From: an uncultured Alistipes sp. | Lineage (GTDB): Bacteria > Bacteroidota > Bacteroidia > Bacteroidales > Rikenellaceae | Length of the DNA stretch: 22,324 nucleotides | Assembly: GCA_937895825.1 (NCBI GenBank) | Contig: CALBKP010000066.1 | Location: 1 to 22,324 of the forward strand | Direction of reading: 5' to 3' | In this document: positions 15,877 through 21,553 of the stretch, in pieces | Position numbering within the stretch: position 1 is the first letter of the stretch | Layout of the letters: each line of letters opens with the position of its first letter | Program-made: the position numbers and the translations under genes | The notes under the pieces: model-generated | What the model was told of the DNA's origin: nothing | The model's database searches: none | What the model saw: only the letters and a program-made list of their open reading frames with translations

Positions 15877-15924
15877 CATCGCAATCAAGGGGACAACCTA
15901 AGGTTGCAGAGTTCTAAAGGTTTT

Positions 15925-16001
15925 GGTGCGTTAGTTCAGCTGGTTAGAATACGTGCCTGTCACGCACGGGGTCAGGGGTTCGAGTCCCCTACGCACCGCC
16001 A
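15925..16001 (+). tRNA. tRNA-Asp (anticodon GTC)
   Basis: This is a full 77-nt cloverleaf including the encoded CCA. The acceptor stem GGTGCGT/ACGCACC is perfect. The anticodon stem CGTGC/GCACG holds the loop CTGTCAC, with GTC at 15959-15961. The T-arm AGGGG-TTCGAGT-CCCCT is perfect, and G15998 is the discriminator. Its 3' end is repeated downstream at 16290-16348. Confidence 0.97.
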
Positions 16002-16036
16002 AGAAGGATAATCGAAAGGTTATCCTTTTTTTGTGT
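15978..16036 (+). repeat. Direct repeat, left copy (tRNA-Asp 3' end plus terminator)
   Basis: These 59 bases run from the T-arm of tRNA-Asp through its terminator. They recur at 16290-16348 with one difference (G16019 versus A16331). A tRNA 3' end repeated downstream is the usual footprint of site-specific integration (attL here), but a decayed tandem tRNA copy would look similar. Confidence 0.9.
16004..16032 (+). terminator. tRNA-Asp terminator
   Basis: AAGGATAATC (16004-16013) pairs with GGTTATCCTT (16018-16027) around a GAAA tetraloop, with one T-G wobble, followed by a T-run to 16032. This is a strong intrinsic terminator. Confidence 0.88.
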
Positions 16037-16289
16037 TATGTGGTGTCGTTATGTGGCAAGTAGTCGATTGCATCGACTGACGGATGCTGTGAAGTCTCGT
16101 TCTGCGTGCAAGCCCGCAACGAGGCTTCATAGCCTCCTTCGCTTCGCGCCACTTGCCTACGGAATGAAACATGCAATTGTCGATGCGTAGGGCACTGCTC
16201 ACAAAATAGGGGTTGAGCCGATAGAGTAGTTGTCTATTGCTCGACCTGCGGTCTGTGCTATCAGATGTATCGGCTCTACGGCTAAAGCC
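16037..16289. other. 253-bp hairpin-rich insert between the tRNA 3'-end repeats
   Basis: I see no convincing gene here. The stretch holds a tandem nine-base repeat GTTATGTGG (16035-16043 and 16048-16056). It also holds three hairpins. AGTCGAT-TGC-ATCGACT lies at 16062-16078. GAAGTCTCGTT (16091-16101) pairs with AACGAGGCTTC (16118-16128) with one wobble and an inner TGCG/CGCA. GAGCCGATA (16215-16223) pairs with TATCGGCTC (16268-16276). A further short hairpin, GGCT-AA-AGCC, sits beside the right repeat. It could be a collapsed mobile element, a small dispersed repeat or a structured RNA. A 60-codon leftward frame (16020-16202) spans it, but its Cys/Arg/His-rich content does not look like a folded protein. 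Confidence 0.6.
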
Positions 16290-16348
16290 GTTCGAGTCCC
16301 CTACGCACCGCCAAGAAGGATAATCGAAAGATTATCCTTTTTTTGTGT
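16290..16348 (+). repeat. Direct repeat, right copy (tRNA-Asp 3'-end fragment plus terminator)
   Basis: This copy begins GTTCGAGTCCCCTACGCACC and continues through GCCA and the terminator, identical at 58 of 59 positions to 15978-16036. The upstream half of the T-stem and everything before it do not match a tRNA, so it is not a functional tRNA gene. It would be the attR-like end if this is an integration footprint. Confidence 0.9.
16316..16344 (+). terminator. Duplicated terminator
   Basis: AAGGATAATC (16316-16325) and GATTATCCTT (16330-16339) form a perfect 10-bp stem with a GAAA loop and seven T (16338-16344). The single base that differs from the tRNA-proximal copy turns its wobble pair into a Watson-Crick pair. 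Confidence 0.85.
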
Positions 16349-16615
16349 ATTTAAGGACAACAGGGACGATAGAGTCGTAGTGGGTGTTCGCAGGCGATAT
16401 CAGCAAAGGGTTGATTAAGGGTCGCGTAGGGTAGTCAAAGGGTTGTTTGCGTTATGCGCTAAGATGTTCGCACCTAAAGGTGCTAAAGGGAAGTATAACG
16501 TGTTTTTTATAACCTCGTCTCATAACCGCCCCTAAACACTTAAATTATCCATTTATTACCCTTAAACTACTCTTCAGCTTCCCTTTAACTGGCTGACTTT
16601 TATGTCTAATACAAA
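16349..16615. other. Non-coding stretch with short AAGGG-type repeats
   Basis: No gene is supported in this 267-bp stretch. CAAAGGGTTG occurs twice (16404-16413 and 16436-16445). TAAAGGGAAG (16484-16493) recurs inverted at 16578-16587, and TTAAGGGT (16415-16422) recurs inverted at 16558-16565. The inverted pairs cross each other rather than nest, so they do not build one simple hairpin. They may be short repeated motifs or remnants of a decayed element. Confidence 0.5.
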
Positions 16616-16617
16616 CG

Positions 16618-16650
16618 AAAAATGGCTGGCTACAACCGTAGCCAGCCATT
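16618..16650 (-). terminator. Phosphoglucomutase gene terminator
   Basis: AATGGCTGGCTAC (16621-16633) and GTAGCCAGCCATT (16638-16650) are perfect complements around AACC. Read leftward, the stem ends in five T (16622-16618). It lies 25 nt beyond the stop codon of the gene. Confidence 0.88.
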
Positions 16651-16674
16651 ATCGTTAGCAACAATCTTGTGTGA

Positions 16675-18423
16675 TTACTCCAAGCCGAGCTCCTTCTTGA
16701 TAGCCTCGATCTTCTGGTCAAGGGCTACGAGCGTCTCGTCGAACTTATCGACAGACTCCAACTTGGTCTTTACGCCGAAGTAGAACTTAATCTTAGGCTC
16801 GGTGCCCGATGGACGTACCGATACCTTTGTGCCATCCTCGGTGAGCCACTGAAGTACGTTGCTCTTGTCGTCAATACCCTCGATTGCCTTGCGCTCGCCG
16901 GTAGCGGTGTCGATCTCCTCCAACGTCTTGTAGTCGAGGATTTTAACAATTGGTGAGCCGAGGATTGACTTAGGCGGATTCTGGCGGTAGTCGACCATCA
17001 TCTGCTGAATCTCGGCGGCACCATCCTTACCCTTGCGAACGACATTCACGAGGCCCTCACGGAAGAAGCCATACTTAACATATAGCTGCTGCAACCATTC
17101 GTAGAGCGTGATGCCCATAGTGTCGCGTGCCCATGCAGCGGCCTCGGCAACGAGCGTGATGGCTGCAACGCCATCCTTATCGCGTACGAAGTCGCCAGGG
17201 AGATAGCCGAATGACTCCTCGCCACCACCGATGTACTTGGTCAAGCCCTCCTGCTCGCGGATAATCTTGGCAATATACTTGAAGCCCGTGAGGCAGTTGT
17301 AGCACTTAACGCCGAAGTGCTCGGCAACAGCGTCGGGCATCATAGATGTAACGATGGTCTTTACGACGAACTCCTTGCCTGTAATCTTGCCGAGCTCCGC
17401 CCAGCGGGTGAGCTGGTAGCACATAAGGAGCACGAGGGTCTGGTTACCGTTCAAAAGGACATATTCGCCGGTACCTGTGCGGAGTGCAACGCCCAAGCGG
17501 TCAGCATCGGGGTCTGTAGCCATAGCGAAGTCTGCGCCCTCCTTCTCAGCACGTTCGATGGCCATAGCCATAGTCTTGCGCTCCTCGGGGTTGGGCGATG
17601 CCACGGTTGGGAAGTTGCCGTCGAGAACCATCTGCTCGTCGACACATATAATATTATTAAAGCCGTAGTTGCGTAGTGACTGCGGAACGAGCTTCACACC
17701 AGCACCGTGTAATGGCGTATAGACTATCTTCATATCGTTGTACTTCGCTACCGACTCGGGCGACAAAGAGAGTGCCTTGATGGCTGCGAGATACTTCTGG
17801 TCGAACTCCTCACCAAGGATGTGGATATTCTCGGGATTCTTACCCGTGAGCACCTGGTCGTTGTCGGTGATCTTGCCCACCTCGGCGATGATGTTTACAT
17901 CGTGCGGAGAGGTCACCTGTGAACCGTCTGTCCAGTATGCCTTGTAGCCGTTATACTCCTTGGGGTTGTGCGATGCTGTGACCATGACACCCGACTGGCA
18001 GCCAAGCTCGCGGATGGCGAACGATAGCTCGGGAGTGGGGCGCAATGCGTCGAAGAGATAGACGACAAAGCCGTTCGATGCGAAGATGTCTGCTACGCGC
18101 TCAGCGAACATGCGTGAGTTGTTGCGGCTGTCGTGCGAGATGGCAACCTTAATCTCTTGACCTGCGAAGTTGAGCTTAAGGTAATTTGCAAGTCCTTGAG
18201 TAGCAGCACCTACCGTGTATATGTTCATGCGATTGGTACCTACGCCCATGATGCCGCGAAGGCCTCCTGTGCCAAACTCCAAATCCTTATAGAAGCTCTC
18301 GGTAAGCTCCGTGGGGTTTGTCTCCATCAACAGACGTACCTGCTCCTTGGTCTCGTTGTCGTAGTTGCCGTCGAGCCAAGCCTGTGCTTTAGCCAATACC
18401 TGCTTATCCAAATTGTTCTCCAT
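16675..18423 (-). CDS. Phosphoglucomutase / phospho-sugar mutase (alpha-D-phosphohexomutase)
   Basis: The enzyme interconverts sugar 1- and 6-phosphates, most likely glucose 1-phosphate and 6-phosphate, linking glycolysis to UDP-glucose and polysaccharide synthesis in the cytoplasm. The 582 residues are typical of the PGM2-like group. The phosphoserine is S151 in TASHNPKEYNGYK. The metal-binding loop is D304-P-D306-A-D308-R. The sugar-binding loop is GGGEESFGY (399-407). The C-terminal phosphate-binding loop is RPSGTEPKIKFYF. PGM2-like enzymes may also act on ribose- or deoxyribose-phosphates. deoD, which yields such 1-phosphates, is in the window but not adjacent. It is transcribed alone, with its own terminator. 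Confidence 0.93.
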   Translation of the reverse strand: MENNLDKQVLAKAQAWLDGNYDNETKEQVRLLMETNPTELTESFYKDLEFGTGGLRGIMGVGTNRMNIYTVGAATQGLANYLKLNFAGQEIKVAISHDSRNNSRMFAERVADIFASNGFVVYLFDALRPTPELSFAIRELGCQSGVMVTASHNPKEYNGYKAYWTDGSQVTSPHDVNIIAEVGKITDNDQVLTGKNPENIHILGEEFDQKYLAAIKALSLSPESVAKYNDMKIVYTPLHGAGVKLVPQSLRNYGFNNIICVDEQMVLDGNFPTVASPNPEERKTMAMAIERAEKEGADFAMATDPDADRLGVALRTGTGEYVLLNGNQTLVLLMCYQLTRWAELGKITGKEFVVKTIVTSMMPDAVAEHFGVKCYNCLTGFKYIAKIIREQEGLTKYIGGGEESFGYLPGDFVRDKDGVAAITLVAEAAAWARDTMGITLYEWLQQLYVKYGFFREGLVNVVRKGKDGAAEIQQMMVDYRQNPPKSILGSPIVKILDYKTLEEIDTATGERKAIEGIDDKSNVLQWLTEDGTKVSVRPSGTEPKIKFYFGVKTKLESVDKFDETLVALDQKIEAIKKELGLE

Positions 18424-18478
18424 AGTGTATCAGTTATTTTTATAGTTTGTATGTTTCGCGTCAGAAATTTCCATTATG

Positions 18479-18486
18479 CAAATATA
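18479..18486 (-). promoter_or_regulatory. Candidate -7 box of the phosphoglucomutase gene
   Basis: TATATTTG on the minus strand (18486-18479) fits TAnnTTTG, 56 nt upstream of the start. No clear TTTG is present at the -33 position. Confidence 0.4.
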
Positions 18487-18592
18487 CTAAAAAATCCTAA
18501 TATATTAATGTATCAGAGGGTTAAAATTTGCAACAAAAATTCGGCCGATTTATCCATATTAAAAAAAACGAATTTTGCAACTCTTTTTTAGG

Positions 18593-18622
18593 TTTATTTT
18601 AATAAAATTATCCACATCTTTG
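18593..18622 (+). promoter_or_regulatory. dnaA promoter candidate overlapping a DnaA box
   Basis: CATCTTTG (18615-18622) differs from TAnnTTTG by one base, and TTTA (18593-18596) lies 18 nt upstream as a weak -33. The DnaA box TTATCCACA (18608-18616) covers the start of the -7 element, so bound DnaA would block the polymerase. The resulting leader would be about 160 nt. Confidence 0.45.
18608..18616 (+). promoter_or_regulatory. DnaA box
   Basis: TTATCCACA is a perfect match to the classical DnaA binding site, 175 nt upstream of the dnaA start codon. It may serve autoregulation, origin function, or both. Confidence 0.7.
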
Positions 18623-18790
18623 CATTGTCGAAACGCCCTTAAAGAGCATCGCTTATCGAGGGTGTCTTAGCAAAAAATGTGAGGTGAAAATATAACTTAT
18701 TGAGACAGAGTGTAGATTACTGTTTCGGGGTATTTATCGCCCATTGCTAAGCGGCAAAAATTGAAGAAATGAACATTTGTTAAGAACGTA

Positions 18791-20194
18791 ATGACGTACA
18801 ACGAGACATATAAGGAGGTTTGGCAAGACTGCCTCGACAGACTTCGACTCTCTATCACCGAGGAGGAGTTTGTCAAGTGGTTCAAGCCTATATGGCCCAT
18901 CGGCTACGATGGCTCTAACTTGCGTCTGCGCGTTCCTAACGAGAGCTTTGTGGTAAACATCGAGAAGCAGTATCTATCGCAGCTTAAGCCTATTATCTTA
19001 GAGCTTTATGGTGCTGATACTCAGCTTCATTACGCTGTGCCACGTGCTGCTCAGCAACCTAAGACGGAGACAACTGCAACGGCTGTACCGGAGTTTGCTC
19101 GTCCCATCGACACTGCAAAGATAAAAAATCCTTTTGCAATTCCAGGCCTTAGGCGTATAATTATCGACCCGCAGCTCAACAACAACTACACCTTCGACAA
19201 CCATATCGAGGGTGAGTGCAACCGTCTGGCACGCTCGGCGGGTATGGCTGTGGCAGTGTCGCCAGGTACTACGGCGTTCAACCCATTGTACATCTACGGT
19301 GACTCTGGTCTGGGTAAGACTCATATCGTACAGGCCATAGGCCACGAGGTACGTCAGCGTCACCCCGAATTGCAGGTGCTCTACGTCTCGATGAACAAGT
19401 TCCAGGCGCAGTTCCAGACGGCATACAAAAATGGCGATATTACCGACTTTATCCACTTCTACCAGACTATCGATGTGCTCATTATCGACGATATTCAGGA
19501 GCTGACGGGTAAGGCAGGTACGCAAAACGTCTTTTTCAATATCTTCAACCACCTCCAGCTTGCGGGCAAGCAGCTCATCCTCACGTCGGATAAGCCTCCC
19601 GTGGAGCTTAAGGATATCGAGCAGCGACTGCTCACACGTTTCAAGTGGGGCTTGTCAGCCTACCTGAGCGTCCCTGATTACGAGACGAAGGTTAAGATCA
19701 TCCGCGCTAAGGCACAGCGCCTCGGTGCCCACATCCCTGAGGAAGTAGTGGCATACCTTGCGGAGAACATATCGGCAAATGTGCGCGAGATTGAGGGAGC
19801 TTTGTCGTCACTCATAGCCAACGCCTCGTTCCTCGGCCGTAAGATAACCATCTCGTTGGCAAAGGATATATTGAAGGTCTACGTGAAGCTCACGCAGCGC
19901 GAGATAACCATAGATAGCATTGTAAAGATCGTGTGCGACTACTACAACATCGACATTGACACGTTCAACTCGGCAAAGCGCACGCGCGACGTGGCTCAGG
20001 CACGCCAGGTGGCGATGTATCTCTCGAAGCAGCACACCAAGGCACCACTCACGGTCATTGGCTCGTCGATAGGTGGCCGTAACCATGCTACGGTGCTCCA
20101 TAGTTGCAAGGCAGTTGCCGACATGATGGATACCGACAAGCAGTTTAAGTCTCAGATTGAGGAGATTGAGCGCATTGTGCTCGGCAAAAATTAA
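18791..20194 (+). CDS. dnaA: Chromosomal replication initiator DnaA
   Basis: DnaA binds DnaA boxes, melts the origin and loads the replicative helicase. The 467-residue protein has the N-terminal domain I (YKEVWQDCLDRLRLSITEEEFVKWF style), a variable linker (about 90-125) and the AAA+ domain starting at NNNYTFDNHIEGECNRLA. Walker A is GDSGLGKT (170-177), Walker B is VLIIDDIQEL, and the arginine-finger region is EQRLLTRFKWG. The C-terminal DNA-binding domain carries the signature GSSIGGRNHATVLHSC, where many bacteria have GGRDHTTVLHA. The ATG at 18791 gives a complete domain I. It is transcribed alone and followed by a hairpin terminator. Confidence 0.97.
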   Translation: MTYNETYKEVWQDCLDRLRLSITEEEFVKWFKPIWPIGYDGSNLRLRVPNESFVVNIEKQYLSQLKPIILELYGADTQLHYAVPRAAQQPKTETTATAVPEFARPIDTAKIKNPFAIPGLRRIIIDPQLNNNYTFDNHIEGECNRLARSAGMAVAVSPGTTAFNPLYIYGDSGLGKTHIVQAIGHEVRQRHPELQVLYVSMNKFQAQFQTAYKNGDITDFIHFYQTIDVLIIDDIQELTGKAGTQNVFFNIFNHLQLAGKQLILTSDKPPVELKDIEQRLLTRFKWGLSAYLSVPDYETKVKIIRAKAQRLGAHIPEEVVAYLAENISANVREIEGALSSLIANASFLGRKITISLAKDILKVYVKLTQREITIDSIVKIVCDYYNIDIDTFNSAKRTRDVAQARQVAMYLSKQHTKAPLTVIGSSIGGRNHATVLHSCKAVADMMDTDKQFKSQIEEIERIVLGKN

Positions 20195-20207
20195 TTTCAT
20201 GTGATAA

Positions 20208-20227
20208 GAGGTATACTTCGGTACCTC
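20208..20227. repeat. Small hairpin after dnaA
   Basis: GAGGT (20208-20212) pairs with ACCTC (20223-20227), and an inner AC/GT pair closes a TTCG loop, with two bulged bases. It lies 13 nt beyond the dnaA stop and probably forms in the 3' end of the transcript ahead of the main terminator. Confidence 0.5.
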
Positions 20228-20232
20228 AATCC

Positions 20233-20284
20233 AAAGAGCGGATGGAAATTATTAAGCGTATTTCCCATCTGCTCTTTCTATTTA
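20233..20284 (+). terminator. dnaA terminator
   Basis: AAAGAGCGGATGGAAAT (20233-20249) pairs with ATTTCCCATCTGCTCTTT (20260-20277), with one bulged C and one G-T pair, then CTATTTAT. The stem is long, but the following tract is only moderately T-rich. Confidence 0.7.
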
Positions 20285-20747
20285 TCGGCGCTAAATTAGA
20301 CCTTTTCTGACAAGAAATTGGTCTTGAGCTACGCTTATGGGTCAGATGGGTTATGTAGGTTCGATGTGGCAGAGTATCACGTGTGGCCTTAGTCCGTTAG
20401 ACTCACGGATCCCATTTAACCCATAATAAACTCATGCCTGCGAACAACCTTTCAGTAACCTTCAGCCGTAGCCATACTCTCGAGCAGGGTGTTCACCTCC
20501 TTGGGTGGGGAGAAAATTGCATTAACCTACTCTTTTTATGGTGTTGTGGATTATAGATACGTTCTTGTCTCCCCAGCTATACCGCTATATCCTGTAATGT
20601 TTTGCTCTCCTTATGCATGGCGCGAGCAAGGGTTATATCGGAAATTTTATATATCTCGCGGTCTTGACGCAAATTGTCAAAATGCGGTAGTTACTTTGCA
20701 TCGTAAAACAAGATAAAACGATAATTACAACTAAAACCGCTACGACT
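20285..20747. other. 463-bp region with several inverted repeats, no assigned gene
   Basis: I see no convincing gene here. AGACC (20298-20302) pairs with GGTCT (20320-20324) around an inner TTTCT-GACA-AGAAA hairpin. TTATGGGT-nnn-ATGGG (20335-20350) faces CCCAT-nnn-ACCCATAA (20411-20426) across 60 nt. GGTG-TT-CACC lies near 20488-20497. GGGGAGA near 20507 faces TCTCCCC near 20569. TTGAC (20664-20668) faces GTCAA (20676-20680) shortly before the next gene. A one-mismatch DnaA box reads TAATCCACA on the minus strand (20553-20545). A rightward 75-codon frame (20489-20716) has no recognisable content. The TTACTTTG at 20691-20698 is an imperfect -7 box for the next gene. Confidence 0.5.
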
Positions 20748-20960
20748 ATGGGACTTAACTACACGATCGATTGCCGCCACTGCGGCTCGCACACCGAGTA
20801 TCGCGCCTCGACAACACGTCGCACGCTGAGAGTCGACGTAAACCATCTGGCCGACCACATAGACACCGAGTGCGCCATGCGCTGCCCTGTATGTCGCACG
20901 AAGCTAAACACCTCGGTAGCCGACTTTCGGGCACAAGTGAAGATAACGGTAGATGCATAG
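20748..20960 (+). CDS. Small CxxC (probable zinc-binding) protein
   Basis: This 70-residue frame encodes a C-x2-C pair near the start (CRHCG, C9 and C12) and CAMRCPVCRTK further on (C42, C46, C49), the layout of a small zinc ribbon. Between them lies a polar stretch with histidines (VNHLADHIDTEC). It starts at an ATG preceded by an AT-rich leader, as expected in this group, and its codon use resembles that of its neighbours. The overlapping 93-codon frame (20771-21052) is Arg/Ser-rich and not credible. The function is unknown; nucleic-acid binding is possible. It could still be a chance frame. Confidence 0.6.
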   Translation: MGLNYTIDCRHCGSHTEYRASTTRRTLRVDVNHLADHIDTECAMRCPVCRTKLNTSVADFRAQVKITVDA

Positions 20961-21000
20961 CTTTTGCTTATGGAGCAATAGGTAAAAAGTGTCGCCGATA

Positions 21001-21032
21001 TTTCTCGGTTTGGGAAAAAATGAGTAACTTTG
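21001..21032 (+). promoter_or_regulatory. bcp-recA promoter
   Basis: TAACTTTG (21025-21032) fits the -7 box, and TTTC (21001-21004), 20 nt upstream, is a near-match -33. Transcription would begin near 21039. That excludes the upstream GTG at 21034 as the bcp start and supports the ATG at 21076. Confidence 0.55.
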
Positions 21033-21075
21033 AGTGTTTAATGATAAGTTAAGAATAAAAAAACATGGAAATATT

Positions 21076-21540
21076 ATGAATAAGATGAATATTGGCGATT
21101 TAGTGCCAGAGTTTAAGTGCGTAACTGAGAGCGATGCGGAGTTCTCGCTCGCCGATTTGAAGGGCTCACCTACGGTGTTGTATTTCTATCCGAAGGATAA
21201 CACATCGGGTTGTACGTTGGAGGCCAAGAGCCTACGCGATGGTAAGGAGGAGCTTATGCGCCGTGGTTATAAGATTGTGGGCGTGAGCCCTGACTCGGCA
21301 AAGTCGCACCGTGGCTTCTGCACGAAGCACGAGCTTAACTTTACGCTGTTGGCCGACACGGAGCATACTCTATCGGAGGCTATGGGCGTATGGCGATTGA
21401 AGAAGATGTACGGCAGAGAGTATATGGGCATCGTGCGCACGACGTTCCTGCTGGATGCGGAGGCTCGCATCACGCACATAATCGAAAAGGTTGATACGAA
21501 GGACTCGTTTGGCCAGATAATCAAGTTGTTGGATAAGTAA
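21076..21540 (+). CDS. bcp: Thiol peroxidase, Bcp/PrxQ family
   Basis: Bcp reduces hydrogen peroxide and organic peroxides with electrons from thioredoxin, in the cytoplasm. From the ATG at 21076 it is 154 residues, usual for the family; the ATG at 21085 is also possible. The peroxidatic cysteine is C46 in YPKDNTSGCTLEAKSLRD. The resolving cysteine commonly found five residues later is absent (lysine there). C82 in RGFCTKHELNF lies 36 residues after C46, the same distance as I recall for the C48/C84 pair of Xanthomonas PrxQ, so an intramolecular disulfide of that type is likely. recA follows after 13 nt, probably in the same transcript. Confidence 0.93.
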   Translation: MNKMNIGDLVPEFKCVTESDAEFSLADLKGSPTVLYFYPKDNTSGCTLEAKSLRDGKEELMRRGYKIVGVSPDSAKSHRGFCTKHELNFTLLADTEHTLSEAMGVWRLKKMYGREYMGIVRTTFLLDAEARITHIIEKVDTKDSFGQIIKLLDK

Positions 21541-21553
21541 AATATATTGAGAT

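Larger units (their letters stand above)
18424..18790. other. Divergent region pgm / dnaA, AT-rich, possible origin area
   Basis: This 367-bp gap separates two divergent genes. About 18470-18610 is very AT-rich, with long A and T tracts. It contains one perfect DnaA box (18608-18616) and one with a single mismatch, TTATCCATA (18550-18558). The remaining 165 nt to the dnaA start would be its untranslated leader, in which I find no known riboswitch and only weak hairpins. The combination is compatible with oriC or with dnaA autoregulation; two boxes alone cannot decide. Confidence 0.5.

Noticed and set aside
16020..16202. Leftward 60-codon frame in the tRNA-downstream insert
   Set aside because: It runs through hairpins and the first terminator and has a composition unlike the neighbouring proteins; kept only as part of the insert description.
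16230..16418. Rightward 62-codon frame crossing the right tRNA-fragment repeat
   Set aside because: It reads through the tRNA fragment and a strong terminator, so it is not a plausible gene.
16404..16445. CRISPR-like array from the repeated CAAAGGGTTG
   Set aside because: There are only two 10-bp copies with a 22-bp gap and no cas genes; this is not a CRISPR array.
18133..18591. Rightward 152-codon frame at the start of the phosphoglucomutase gene
   Set aside because: It is antisense to the conserved N-terminus of the enzyme and continues into AT-rich non-coding DNA.
20489..20716. Rightward 75-codon frame after dnaA
   Set aside because: No recognisable motif, no promoter match, and it begins within a hairpin-rich stretch.
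20771..21052. Rightward 93-codon frame overlapping the CxxC gene
   Set aside because: It is an Arg/Ser-rich frame shifted relative to the cysteine-rich one and overlaps the bcp promoter.
21034..21075. GTG at 21034 as the bcp start
   Set aside because: It would begin directly after the -7 box and before the expected transcription start; the ATG at 21076 gives the normal family N-terminus.
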